A stretch of DNA of 64,000 nucleotides from Nocardia suismassiliense (GTDB taxonomy: Bacteria; Actinomycetota; Actinomycetes; Mycobacteriales; Mycobacteriaceae): positions 8,450,390 to 8,514,389 of the forward strand of contig NZ_LT985361.1 of assembly GCF_900269665.1 (NCBI RefSeq). Reading direction: 5' to 3'. The first letter of the stretch is position 1. Every line of letters starts with the position of its first letter. The notes below the pieces were generated by a model. The model saw nothing but the letters and a program-made list of their open reading frames with translations, did no database searches and had not been told where the DNA came from. Below, one piece after another: positions 34,523 through 42,970 of the stretch. The position numbers were made by a program, and so were the translations under genes.

Positions 34523-35725
34523 TTATTCGCCGGCGGCACGGCGCATGTCGCCGCCGCCGGTGCGGTCGCGCAGGGCGCGGGCGGTGGCGGGGTCGAAGGG
34601 GTCGAGGTGGTCGAACATGGGGTCTTCGTCGTCGGTTTCGAGCAGGGCGGAGCGGCGGCGGAGGGCGCGGGCGGTGTCGCGGTCCATGGCGGCGCGGGCG
34701 GCTTGGGTTTGCCGGGGGCCTGCGCGGTGTTCGCCGAGTTGTTCGGCGCGGCTGAGGCGGGCGGCGCGGCGGCGGCGGATGTCTTCTTCGATGCGGACTT
34801 GCTTGCGCAGGTAGGTGAGGTAGCCGACGAGGACGAAGGCGGACAGGCCGCTGCCCCACCAGAAGTGCGGGCTCACGGCGACCGCGAGTCCGCCGCATAG
34901 CAGTCCGGCCAGGACGAGGCCGAGGACGGCGCGCTGGCGGAAGGTGTAGCGTGCGGCGCGGGCGATGGCGTCGGCTTCGGGGTCGTAGCCGCCGCGGCCG
35001 CGCCGGGTGGGCACGTAATCGAGGTCGTCGGAGTCGGTTTCGTAGTCGCGGCGGGCGAGGTCGTCGGCTTCGTCGTCGAGGTAGTCGTCGTCGGTGACGC
35101 GGGCGGGCGCGGTGGAGCGCGCGGGGGGTATCCGGGCCGCAGCCGGTTCGGTGCGCTCTTCGCCCACTACGTCATCATCGGCCGAGTCGTCGTGCGGCGC
35201 AGCCGGTTCGTCCACGTCGGCGGATTCGGTGCCGGCAGTGACCGTTTCGGTGTCGGCTGCCTCGGCGTCCGCGTCGGCCTGCTCGAGTTCGGCGTCGCTC
35301 AGCTCAGCGTCGTCCAGCTCGGCGTCGCTCAGCTGGGGGTCGGCGAGTTCGGTGTCGTCCAACTCGGTGTCGGCGAGCTCGGCGTCAGCGATGTCGGGAT
35401 CGGGGTGGGGCACCGCGCCTTCGGTGATCGCGGGCAGGTCACCTTCGGTGACGGGTTCGTCGGCCGGTGTTGTCATCCGGTCCTCCGCATCATCGCTGTG
35501 GGGATGCTTTCTCTGTACGCGGCGTGGCCGCCAATTGGGGTCGGTTTCGTGGCCTGCGGCGGGTCCACTCTTGGTGCGCCGCTTGGAATCTCCGCGGACG
35601 AGCACTCGGGTGGCGAGTGCCGCGTCGGTGGTCCGCCGAATCCTCGGGTGCCGGTCGGCGAGGATGGGGAACAGGACGAAGACCCAGAGCACTACCAGGC
35701 CGATCCACAGAATCGAATTCGGCAT
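34523..35725 (-). CDS. glpR: Divisome membrane protein SepX/GlpR
   Basis: About 400 residues from ATG 35723-35725. It opens with a membrane segment and signature (MPNSILWIGLVVLWVFVLF then PILADRHPRIRRT), followed by a long acidic, Ala/Asp/Glu-rich region (repeats of AELDDTELAD type, residues 95-200). Two membrane segments near residues 270-310 (RAVLGLVLAGLLCGGLAVAV and GSGLSAFVLVGYLTYLR) precede a basic, Arg-rich C-terminus and FDHLDPFDPATARALRDR. This is the layout of Streptomyces SepX and Corynebacterium GlpR, the membrane receptor of the gephyrin-like protein Glp that links the FtsZ ring and Wag31. The matching glp/moeA gene is two genes away, with rimJ in between, as in mycobacteria (Rv0994-Rv0996). 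Confidence 0.85.
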   Translation of the reverse strand: MPNSILWIGLVVLWVFVLFPILADRHPRIRRTTDAALATRVLVRGDSKRRTKSGPAAGHETDPNWRPRRVQRKHPHSDDAEDRMTTPADEPVTEGDLPAITEGAVPHPDPDIADAELADTELDDTELADPQLSDAELDDAELSDAELEQADADAEAADTETVTAGTESADVDEPAAPHDDSADDDVVGEERTEPAAARIPPARSTAPARVTDDDYLDDEADDLARRDYETDSDDLDYVPTRRGRGGYDPEADAIARAARYTFRQRAVLGLVLAGLLCGGLAVAVSPHFWWGSGLSAFVLVGYLTYLRKQVRIEEDIRRRRAARLSRAEQLGEHRAGPRQTQAARAAMDRDTARALRRRSALLETDDEDPMFDHLDPFDPATARALRDRTGGGDMRRAAGE

Positions 35726-36009
35726 TGCCGTCAGCACCTCCGTCCCGGCCTGGTGTGGTCCGTTCGGCCGGCGAGCGGTGCGCAGCACGCCCCGCGTCCG
35801 CCCGGCTTCCATCCGTCGCTGCGGCGTGGTCGCCGGTCGCCTCGCAGGCTCCCTGCCGGGGGTGCAGGACGCACCTCCGACGTCCGTAGGTTAATTCCGT
35901 GACGCGTCGAGATCCGGCAGGCGCGCCGTGCACATACGCCACACCTGTCACAAAGCCACCAATTCTTCCGCGCGTCGGATGCGCCGGGCGTGTCCGTATT
36001 GCACGATTC

Positions 36010-36660
36010 TCAGGGCAGAACGGCCCGGCCCTCGCGGACGAGCCGGTCGACGACCGTGCCCATGACCTCTTCCACGGTGATGCCGACCAGCAGGTGATCG
36101 CGCCAGGCGCCGTCCACGTCGAGGTAGCGGCGCAGCAACCCTTCCTCCCGGAAACCGACATTGCGCAGGACCGCTTGGCTGGCCAGGTTTTCCGGCCGCA
36201 CCGTCGCCTCGACCCGGTGCAAGCCGACCTGCCCGAAGCAGTGATCGAGGCCGAGCGCCAGCGCCGCGGTCGCGACGCCCTGGCCGCTCAGATCCTTGGC
36301 CACCCAATAACCGATCCACCCGGAACGCAGCGCGCCGCGCACGATATTGCCGACGGTCAACTGCCCGCTGAAGGCGCCGTCCACCTCGATCACCAATGGA
36401 ATCATCGCGCCGCGCCGCGCTTCGGCCTTCAGGCTCGACCACAGCGACGGCCAGTTGGACGCGTGGTTGCGCGCCTCCCAGGCGCCGCGACCGGTGGGTT
36501 CCCACGGCTCCAGATGGGCCCTGTCCCGCAATCGGATTCGGCTCCACGCGGCGGCGTCGCGCAGCCGCACCGGGCGCAGCGTCACCTGTCCGGCCCCGAC
36601 GCGCACCGGACCGAGGCGCGCGGGCCAGCCCGGATGCTGCGTGACCCGGAACACGTTCAT
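36010..36660 (-). CDS. rimJ: RimJ/RimL-family N-acetyltransferase
   Basis: About 216 residues from ATG 36658-36660; an in-frame GTG nine bases further up is less likely because GGAGG precedes the ATG. GNAT domain: VTLRPVRLRDAAAW at the N-terminus, the acetyl-CoA loop KDLSGQGVATAAL near residue 127 and the C-terminal VEATVRPENLASQAVLRNVGFREEG, which is the RimJ-type signature with the tail YLDVDGAWRDHLLVG. RimJ acetylates ribosomal protein S5 in enterobacteria; in actinobacteria the target is not proved. It lies 12 bp after the moeA-like gene, in the same order as Rv0994-Rv0995. Confidence 0.87.
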   Translation of the reverse strand: MNVFRVTQHPGWPARLGPVRVGAGQVTLRPVRLRDAAAWSRIRLRDRAHLEPWEPTGRGAWEARNHASNWPSLWSSLKAEARRGAMIPLVIEVDGAFSGQLTVGNIVRGALRSGWIGYWVAKDLSGQGVATAALALGLDHCFGQVGLHRVEATVRPENLASQAVLRNVGFREEGLLRRYLDVDGAWRDHLLVGITVEEVMGTVVDRLVREGRAVLP

Positions 36661-36672
36661 CGCCTCCACGCC

Positions 36673-37932
36673 TCAGCCGCGCTGGGCGAGGAAAGCGACC
36701 CTGACCTCGTCACCGGTGCGGATCTCGGTGTCGTCGGGGTCTATCACGATCAAACTGTTCGCCTCGGCGAGCGTGGCGAGCAGGTGCGACGACGCGCCCG
36801 CGCCGCCGCCGAGCGGTTGCACGAGGTAGTCGCCGGTGGCCTCGTCGCGCATGAGTTGCGCGCGCAGATAACCCTTGCGACCGGCCATCGAACTGATCGG
36901 GGTGATGGTCCTGGCCATGATGATCCGCCGCATGGGATGCCTGCGCCCCAACGCGATTCGGATCAGCGGACGGACCATCACCTCGAAAACGACCAGCGCG
37001 CCGACCGGATTGGACGGCAGCAGGAACGTGGGCACCTCGTCGCGGCCGAGCCGGCCGAAGCCCTGCACCGAACCGGGATGCATGGCGACACGGGCTATTT
37101 CGAGTTCGCCGAGCCCTTCCAGCGCCTCACGCACCTGATCCGAGGCCCAGCCACCCACCGCGCCCGCGATGACCACGACCTCGGAGCGCACCAGCTGCCC
37201 CTCGACCACGTCGCGCAACCGGCGCGGATCCGTGCTCACGATGCCGACCCGGTTGACGTCCGCGCCCGCGTCCCTGGCCGCGGCGGCCAGAGCGTAGGAG
37301 TTCACGTCGTAGACCTGGCCGGGGCCGGGTGTGCGATCGATATCGATGAGCTCACCGCCGACCGAGATCACCGACAACCGCGGCCGCGGATGCACGAGCA
37401 CCTTGTCCTGTCCGACGGCCGCTAGTAGTCCCACCTGTGCGGCGCCGATGATGGTGCCCGCGCGCACCGCGACATCGCCGGGCTGCACATCGTCGCCGAT
37501 GCGCCGCACGTAGTCGCCGGAGCGAACCGGCTCGTAGATCTTGATCTTCGCGCGACCGCCATCGGTGAAGTCCAAGGGCAGCACGGCATCCGCGAGCGTC
37601 GGCAGCGGTGCGCCGGTGTCGACGCGCACGGTTTGGCGCGGCTGCAACCGGATCGGCTGACGCGATCCGGCGATCACCTCGCCGACCACCGGCAGCGTGA
37701 GGTCGACCAGTTCGTCGTCCTCGTTGCGAATGTCGGTGCCCGCGGCGGCCACATCGACACTGCGCACCGCGTAACCGTCGATCGCCGCCTGATCGAATCC
37801 GGGCAGCGGTCGTTCGGTGACGACGTCCTCGGCACACAGCAGGCCCTGGGCCTCGGAAATCGCGACCCGGACCGGCCGAGGCGCGACCGCCGCGGCGGTC
37901 ACCTTGATCTGCTGATCCTCAACCGAGCGCAT
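36673..37932 (-). CDS. glp: MoeA-like gephyrin-family protein (Glp)
   Basis: About 419 residues from ATG 37930-37932 (the frame is open beyond it). The molybdopterin molybdotransferase fold is clear: GFDQAAIDGYAVRS, VRVDTGAPLPTLADAVLPLD, PRLSVISVGGELIDI with the MPT-binding sequence, and the C-terminal QPLGGGAGASSHLLATLAEANSLIVI. In E. coli MoeA inserts molybdate into the cofactor. The actinobacterial copy next to rimJ and sepX/glpR is now known in Corynebacterium as Glp, a FtsZ-binding division protein that uses GlpR as receptor, so a structural role is likelier than cofactor synthesis; loss or keeping of MoeA activity cannot be read here. Order matches Rv0993-Rv0996. Confidence 0.88.
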   Translation of the reverse strand: MRSVEDQQIKVTAAAVAPRPVRVAISEAQGLLCAEDVVTERPLPGFDQAAIDGYAVRSVDVAAAGTDIRNEDDELVDLTLPVVGEVIAGSRQPIRLQPRQTVRVDTGAPLPTLADAVLPLDFTDGGRAKIKIYEPVRSGDYVRRIGDDVQPGDVAVRAGTIIGAAQVGLLAAVGQDKVLVHPRPRLSVISVGGELIDIDRTPGPGQVYDVNSYALAAAARDAGADVNRVGIVSTDPRRLRDVVEGQLVRSEVVVIAGAVGGWASDQVREALEGLGELEIARVAMHPGSVQGFGRLGRDEVPTFLLPSNPVGALVVFEVMVRPLIRIALGRRHPMRRIIMARTITPISSMAGRKGYLRAQLMRDEATGDYLVQPLGGGAGASSHLLATLAEANSLIVIDPDDTEIRTGDEVRVAFLAQRG

Positions 37933-38061
37933 CCAGCCCTTCCTGATCTCTCCGCACACCACCGATCGCACCGCGCGATATCGCTTCGGCACAACCAATT
38001 AGCGCACGCGACGGTGAACCATCATTCGTACCCGACGGTCCACTGTCGACGAAACCCACGC

Positions 38062-39024
38062 TCAGTCGTAGGTGGTCAGCTGCGGATCCCAGTCGGGACC
38101 GAGCCGATGCTCCAGCCACTCCCGAAGGGCGGGGCCGTATTCGTCACGTTCCAAAGCGAAATCGACCGCAGCACGAAGATAGCCGCCCGGGTTGCCCAAA
38201 TCGTGGCGCGACCCACGGTGCACCACGACATGAACCGGATGATCCTCGGCGATGAGCAGCGCGATGGCGTCGGTGAGTTGCAATTCACCGCCCGCGCCCG
38301 GCTCGATTCGGCGCAGCGCGTCGAAGATGGCGCGGTCCAACAGGTATCGACCGGCGGCGGCGAAGGTGGACGGCGCGTCGGCGAGCGCGGGCTTCTCCAC
38401 CATGCCCTTGACCCGCAGCACATTCGGATTCACCGCGTCCGGCACGGTCGCCACATCGAACACGCCGTACGCGCTGACCTCGTCCTTGGGCACGTCGATG
38501 GCGCAGAGCACGGTGCCGCCCCGCTTGCGGCGCACCCGGCACATCACGTCCAGCACGCCGGAGGGCAGCACCAGATCGTCCGGGAGCAGCACCGCGATGG
38601 CGTCTTCATCGTCATCGAGGGCGGCCTCGGCCTGGGCGACCGCGTGGCCGAGGCCGAGCGGTTCCTCCTGCACCACCGAGGTCACGTCGAGCAGCCCCGG
38701 CGCCTTGCGCACCTTTTCGAGGAGCTGGAATTTGCCGCGCTCGGCGAGGGTGCTCTCCAGCACCAGGTCTTCCACGAAGTGCGCGACCACACCGTCCTTG
38801 CCCGGCGAGGTGACGATCACCAAACGCTCGGCACCGGACTCGGCGGCCTCGGCGGCGACCAGTTCGATGCCGGGGGTGTCGACCACCGGGAGGAGTTCCT
38901 TCGGCACCGTTTTGGTCGCGGGCAGGAACCGCGTTCCCAGCCCGGCGGCGGGCACTACGGCCGTGCGGAAGCACGAAGCCAGCGTGGCATCGCCGGATTG
39001 TCCGGCCTTTGCTGTCATGCGCAT
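38062..39024 (-). CDS. galU: UTP-glucose-1-phosphate uridylyltransferase
   Basis: A 320-residue nucleotidyltransferase. The N-terminal RTAVVPAAGLGTRFLPATKTVPKELLPV (about residues 20-47) is the UTP-binding G-x-G-T-R-F-L-P-x-T-K and P-K-E signature; VEDLVLE, LGLGHAVAQA and AVLLPDDLVL follow in order, and VEKPALADAPS and DLGNPGGYLRA complete the GalU set. It makes UDP-glucose for glycolipids, polysaccharides and mycolate-linked sugars. It lies in the conserved block between the 5-FCL gene (divergent) and moeA/glp, as Rv0993 does. Start ATG 39022-39024. Confidence 0.95.
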   Translation of the reverse strand: MRMTAKAGQSGDATLASCFRTAVVPAAGLGTRFLPATKTVPKELLPVVDTPGIELVAAEAAESGAERLVIVTSPGKDGVVAHFVEDLVLESTLAERGKFQLLEKVRKAPGLLDVTSVVQEEPLGLGHAVAQAEAALDDDEDAIAVLLPDDLVLPSGVLDVMCRVRRKRGGTVLCAIDVPKDEVSAYGVFDVATVPDAVNPNVLRVKGMVEKPALADAPSTFAAAGRYLLDRAIFDALRRIEPGAGGELQLTDAIALLIAEDHPVHVVVHRGSRHDLGNPGGYLRAAVDFALERDEYGPALREWLEHRLGPDWDPQLTTYD

Positions 39025-39085
39025 ACCCTATCCATCGTCACAGCCCCTGACTCGACGTCGAGCCGACCGGTATTCCGGTCAGCCT

Positions 39086-39694
39086 ATGGTGATCGACATG
39101 GAGATGCCCGGTGAGCGCGAAAAACATGCATGGCGCACCGAAATTCTTGCTCGACGGGCGGCGATGCCTGCCGCGGAGCACGCTGCGGAGGTCGCGGCCC
39201 TGGTCACGGCGGTCGGGCAGCTCGACGTGGGCGAATGGGTCTGCGCGTACGTGCCGATGCGCGGCGAACCGGGATCGACCGAGATGCTCGACACAGTGCG
39301 GACGGCGGGTGCGCGGGTGCTGGTACCGGTCACCGGTCCGCCGGGACCGTTGAACTGGGCGGAGTACACCGGCCCGGACAGCTTGCGGCGCGCCAGGTTC
39401 GGCCTGCTCGAGCCGACCGGCGAGGTGCTACCGACCGACGCGATCGGCCAAGCGGACCTGGTCCTGGTCCCGGCGCTCGCGGTGGACCGGCGCGGTGTCC
39501 GGCTGGGGCGTGGGGCGGGTTATTACGACCGGACGCTGGCCGCGGCGGCACCGCAGGCGCGACTGGTCGCGGTGGTCCGGGACGACGAGCTGGTCGACCG
39601 GCTGCCCGAGCAGCCACACGACGTGCGAATGGGCTGGGCATTGACCCCACGCGGCGGGCTGCACCGGCTTGTCGAAGATCACGCCGCGGAATGA
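39086..39694 (+). CDS. 5-formyltetrahydrofolate cyclo-ligase
   Basis: About 202 residues from ATG 39086; ATG 39098 is also possible. The N-terminal basic helix (REKHAWRTEILARRAAMP) binds ATP and the C-terminal ADLVLVPALAVDRRGVRLGRGAGYYDRTL, with G-R-G-x-G-Y-Y-D, is the diagnostic 5-FCL motif. It converts 5-formyl-THF to 5,10-methenyl-THF at the cost of ATP. It is divergent from galU, matching Rv0992c and galU in mycobacteria. Confidence 0.92.
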   Translation: MVIDMEMPGEREKHAWRTEILARRAAMPAAEHAAEVAALVTAVGQLDVGEWVCAYVPMRGEPGSTEMLDTVRTAGARVLVPVTGPPGPLNWAEYTGPDSLRRARFGLLEPTGEVLPTDAIGQADLVLVPALAVDRRGVRLGRGAGYYDRTLAAAAPQARLVAVVRDDELVDRLPEQPHDVRMGWALTPRGGLHRLVEDHAAE

Positions 39695-39762
39695 AAGGTA
39701 GATTGGCAACGTTGGCACTGTCGGCTGTAGAGTGCCAGATGACGAAACCTGCGGAGGATGCT

Positions 39763-40083
39763 GTGCCAACTTACTCGTATGCGTGCACCCAGTGTGACAA
39801 CCGCTTCGACATCGTTCAGTCCTTTTCCGACGATGCGCTGAGCGTGTGCCCGGAGTGCTCCGGAAAGCTGCGCAAGCTGTTCAATTCCGTCGGCATCGTA
39901 TTCAAGGGCAGCGGCTTCTACCGCACCGACAGCCGCAGCGGCGCGTCCACCGCGAGCGAGCCTGCCAAGTCCGACAGCGGTTCCAACGGCTCGAAGGACT
40001 CGAGCTCGTCGAGTTCCAGCAGCTCGGATTCCAGCTCGTCCAACGGCAGCAGCGCGACCACCAGCACCGCTGTGGCCAGCTGA
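39763..40083 (+). CDS. FmdB-family zinc-ribbon protein
   Basis: A 106-residue protein from GTG 39763 (PTYSYACTQC), with GGAGG six bases upstream; the longer frame from 39739 adds residues before the conserved start. Residues 1-45 hold the zinc ribbon: YACTQCDNRF, then VCPECSGKLRKLF, the FmdB pattern. The rest is a serine-rich low-complexity tail (SSSSSSSSSDSSSSNGSS). Role unknown; regulatory or ribosome-linked functions are suspected in the family. It follows 5-FCL in the same direction, as Rv0991c and Rv0992c do. Confidence 0.88.
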   Translation: MPTYSYACTQCDNRFDIVQSFSDDALSVCPECSGKLRKLFNSVGIVFKGSGFYRTDSRSGASTASEPAKSDSGSNGSKDSSSSSSSSSDSSSSNGSSATTSTAVAS

Positions 40084-40171
40084 TTCGTCGAGTTATCCCC
40101 AGCCACTCAGTTATCCACAGCTAGCCCCTTTTCCGGCCTGGCGGGTGCGCGCACGGTCATAGGCTTTCGCC

Positions 40172-40822
40172 ATGACTCGATCACCCGCCGAGCTCGGTCG
40201 TCAGCGCTTCGCAGTGTGGCGCCGACCGCCCTGGGCCGACAGCTTACTCGCCCGACGGCTCGGCGCCGCCGTCCTGATCGTGCTGGCGATCGCCTTGTTC
40301 CTGCGCGGCGATCCCGGCGCGGAACGAACGTCCGTCGTGGTCGCCGGACGCGATCTCGTGCCGGGGCACGTGCTCGCCGCGAGCGATCTGCAGTCGAGTC
40401 CCCGCGAAGCCGCCGCCCTGCCCGCCGGTGTCGTGCGCAATGCCGCCGACGTGATCGGCGCCACCCTGACGGGGGCGATGCGGGGTGGCGAGATATTCAC
40501 CGACATCCGCGTCGTCGGCCCGCGCCTGGCCGCCGCCGCGACCGGTGCGCGGGACGCGCGGATCGTGCCGATCCGGTTGGCCGACAACGCCGTCGCCGAA
40601 ATCCTGCGCGCCGGCGACCGAGTCGACGTGGTCGGCGGCGAAGAGCAAGGCGCGCGCCCGACCCGCACCCTGGCGACCGATGCCGCGGTCGTGCTGGTGT
40701 CCAGCCCCGGCGACGGACGGGCCGCGAAGGAACGCGTGGTGTTGGTCGCGATGGACTCCGAACACGCGACGATTGTCGCGGCCGCGTCCCTGCATACCGC
40801 GCTCACCGTTGTCTTCCATTGA
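40172..40822 (+). CDS. SAF-domain protein, CpaB/RcpC-like
   Basis: A 216-residue protein with one membrane segment (RRLGAAVLIVLAIALFL, residues 28-45). The SAF domain follows: TSVVVAGRDLVPGHVLAASDLQSS, then AGVVRNAADVIGATLTGAMRGGEIF, and the C-terminal VPIRLADNAVAEILRAGDRVDVV found in CpaB/RcpC Flp-pilus assembly proteins. No other tad/flp genes are adjacent, so a role outside pili is possible. Confidence 0.82.
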   Translation: MTRSPAELGRQRFAVWRRPPWADSLLARRLGAAVLIVLAIALFLRGDPGAERTSVVVAGRDLVPGHVLAASDLQSSPREAAALPAGVVRNAADVIGATLTGAMRGGEIFTDIRVVGPRLAAAATGARDARIVPIRLADNAVAEILRAGDRVDVVGGEEQGARPTRTLATDAAVVLVSSPGDGRAAKERVVLVAMDSEHATIVAAASLHTALTVVFH

Positions 40823-40926
40823 GTTGTCCACACATTTGCCATCAAGGTCAACTAGCATCGGCGATACCACAGGCGTCGACCGCCGAGCACGACTTGTCAG
40901 CTCCACACGTAGAGGAGATATCGGCA

Positions 40927-41331
40927 ATGCTCAAGGGATTCAAGGATTTTCTATTCCGCGGAAACGTTGTCGACCTGGCGGTGGCGGTGGTCATCGGCAC
41001 CGCGTTCGTCGCGATCGTCACCGCGTTCACCAATGGCATCGTCAACCCGATCCTGGCCGTCTTCGGCGGCAGCGACGAACTGGGGCTCGGTTTCCAGCTC
41101 GTTGCCGACAAACCCGCGACCTTCGTCCAGGTCGGCCCGATCATCACCGCTGCGATCAATTTCGCGATCATCGCCGCGGTGCTGTATTTCGTGCTCGTGC
41201 TGCCCGCCATGCACGTGAAAAGGAAGTTCAGCCCGGAAGCGGTCGAACTCAGCGACGCGGAGGTGCTCATCCAGATCCGCGATCTGCTCGCCGAAGGCCA
41301 ACGCAGCGCGGGCGGTAAACACGAATCCTGA
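40927..41331 (+). CDS. mscL: Large-conductance mechanosensitive channel MscL
   Basis: A 134-residue channel. The N-terminal MLKGFKDFLFRGNVVDLAVAV, with pore residues in the first membrane helix (NVVDLAVAVVIGTAFVAIVTAF), a periplasmic loop, the second helix (INFAIIAAVLYFVLVLPAMH) and the cytoplasmic helix SDAEVLIQIRDLLAE are all present. It opens under membrane tension to release solutes after osmotic downshock. GAGGAG lies before ATG 40927. In mycobacteria mscL is next to moaB2; here the MspA genes lie between. Confidence 0.95.
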   Translation: MLKGFKDFLFRGNVVDLAVAVVIGTAFVAIVTAFTNGIVNPILAVFGGSDELGLGFQLVADKPATFVQVGPIITAAINFAIIAAVLYFVLVLPAMHVKRKFSPEAVELSDAEVLIQIRDLLAEGQRSAGGKHES

Positions 41332-41351
41332 ATTGCTTGCGCGGCAACGAG

Positions 41352-41384
41352 AAACGGGCCCGTCGCGCAACGACAGACCCGTTT
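41352..41384. terminator. Hairpin between mscL and the first porin gene
   Basis: AAACGGG (41352-41358) pairs with CCCGTTT (41378-41384) around a 19-base loop, between convergent genes. Weaker than the others in the window. Confidence 0.45.
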
Positions 41385-41409
41385 ACTTTGTGCGAGTTGC
41401 TATTCGACG

Positions 41410-42075
41410 TCAGCCGAGGATGAACGGCTTACCCCACAACGTCATCCAGGTGACGACGGAGTCGGTTTCCACGCTGAGACTGACGAACGCCCGCGCCTGC
41501 GCATAGCCGTCACAACCGGACAGGTCGATGACCTCGTCGGCCCAGCTCACCGCTCCGATGTTGCCTTCGAACTGATTACGCGTCGGGTACGCCACACTGC
41601 CGAAGTACTCGTCCTGCTCCAGATCCAGCACATAGAACGACTTCGCCTGACCGCGCTCGAGCACCAGCTTGGCACCGGTGACCACCCCGGCGTCGGAATC
41701 GACTGCGTCCCCGGTCCAGTCCAGATCACCGGTGACACCACCGCCGGCGATGTCCACCTCGCAACCGACGGTGTACCCCGGAAAGATGGAACCGGCTTTG
41801 CCACCCGGCGTTCCGGCCAACTCGACCTGCGCCTTGCCCGCCACCCGCGCGGTCCGGTGCCCCGGCACGGCGCCCATGGTCGGCGTGATCGCGACCGACT
41901 CGTCGACCAGCGCGAGCCGCACCTCCGTGCCGTCGGCCAGCGTCTTGGTGGTCTCGCCACCGGGCAGCGGAATGAAGATCTCCGCGGTGGCCGCGCCGGT
42001 CGAGAACAGGCCCAACGCGACAGTAGCGGCGACCCCGAGTCCGACGCGGGACGTCAGTTTCTTACGGTTGATCAT
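41410..42075 (-). CDS. MspA-family porin (copy 1 of 3)
   Basis: A 221-residue secreted protein with signal peptide in residues 1-31 (MINRKKLTSRVGLGVAATVALGLFSTG, cleavage after ATA-E). The mature N-terminus FIPLPGGETTKTLADG and the later GYTVGCEVDIAGGG, QARAFVSLSVETDSVVTWMTLWGKPF match MspA, whose octamer forms the main water-filled pore of the mycolate outer membrane. Nocardia porins of this family form heteromers. The three copies lie head-to-tail on the minus strand with gaps of 60-165 bp. Confidence 0.92.
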   Translation of the reverse strand: MINRKKLTSRVGLGVAATVALGLFSTGAATAEIFIPLPGGETTKTLADGTEVRLALVDESVAITPTMGAVPGHRTARVAGKAQVELAGTPGGKAGSIFPGYTVGCEVDIAGGGVTGDLDWTGDAVDSDAGVVTGAKLVLERGQAKSFYVLDLEQDEYFGSVAYPTRNQFEGNIGAVSWADEVIDLSGCDGYAQARAFVSLSVETDSVVTWMTLWGKPFILG

Positions 42076-42179
42076 GGTTGTCGACCCCTAGCGGAACGAA
42101 TTCTCAGGCAGCGAGCAGAGCTGCGCCGACGCGGCTGCCATCGGGGTGGGCAGTGCCGCCGGCGGCAGTCAGCAACAGC

Positions 42180-42213
42180 AAGCGGACCCGTCGCGGTAGC
42201 GACGGGCCCGCTT
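42180..42213. terminator. Hairpin terminator after porin copy 2
   Basis: Near-perfect 15-bp inverted repeat (42180-42194 and 42199-42213, one mismatch, loop GGTA), 26 bases downstream of the copy-2 stop on the minus strand. Confidence 0.7.
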
Positions 42214-42239
42214 GACTTGTGCGAGTGGAGTGTTCGGCG

Positions 42240-42908
42240 TCAGCCGAGGCTGAAGGGCTGGCCCCACAGCGTCACGTACGACATGACGTTGTCGGTCTCG
42301 ACCTTGACCTTGACGAACGCGCGAGCCTGCGCGTAGCCACCGCAGCCGGACAGGCCGATGGTGGAATCGGCCCAGGTGACCGAGCCGTTGGTGCCCTTGA
42401 ACGTGATCTGGCTGGAGTGATCTTCGTTGCCGAAGTCGTCGGCCACTTCACGATCGAGCAGGTAGAAGGCCTTCGCCTGGCCGGGGCCGAGGCTCAGGTT
42501 GCCGCCACCGTTGACGCCGACGTCACCGTCGCTACCGTCCCACTTGCCACTGGCTTCGACGCCGGCCGAAGCGCCGCCGCCGTCGATGTTGACCTGGCAG
42601 CCGACCACGTAGCCCGGGCGGATCTTGCCACCCGTGGCGCCGTCACCGGACACCTCGACCCGCGCCGAACCGGACACCCACGCGTTGCGGTGCACCGGGG
42701 TCGAGCCCAGGGACGGGTTGATGTTGGCGGATTCGTTGACCAGACGGACCGTCACCACGGTGCCGTCGGACAGCGTCTTGGTGATCTCGCCACCCGGCAG
42801 CGGCACGAAGGTGTCCGCGTTCGCGGCACCGGTGGAGAACAGGCCCACGGCGATGGTTGCGGCGGCACAGACACCGGCTGCCCGCGCCACGTTCTTACGG
42901 TTGATCAT
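42240..42908 (-). CDS. MspA-family porin (copy 2 of 3)
   Basis: A 222-residue protein close to copy 1: signal peptide (MINRKNVARAAGVCAAATIAV, cleavage near ANA), then FVPLPGGEITKTLSDGT, GYVVGCQVNIDGGGAS and the C-terminal QARAFVKVKVETDNVMSYVTLWGQPF. The DSANINPSLGSTPVH region is the eyelet-loop position. The ATG lies four bases after the frame of the regulatory leader; see copy 1 for the family role. The shared MINRK start and C-terminus show that copies 1 and 2 arose by recent duplication. Confidence 0.92.
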   Translation of the reverse strand: MINRKNVARAAGVCAAATIAVGLFSTGAANADTFVPLPGGEITKTLSDGTVVTVRLVNESANINPSLGSTPVHRNAWVSGSARVEVSGDGATGGKIRPGYVVGCQVNIDGGGASAGVEASGKWDGSDGDVGVNGGGNLSLGPGQAKAFYLLDREVADDFGNEDHSSQITFKGTNGSVTWADSTIGLSGCGGYAQARAFVKVKVETDNVMSYVTLWGQPFSLG

Positions 42909-42970
42909 GTGTAATTCCCTCAGGGGTTGAGTTCGTTTCAGCGAGAAGAGTTTTCGACAGTCGACAGTCG

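Noticed and set aside
34352-34814. Extension of the integrase frame through the tRNA to 34814
   Set aside because: It reads across a tRNA and into the tail of the opposite sepX/glpR gene; the open frame there is chance.
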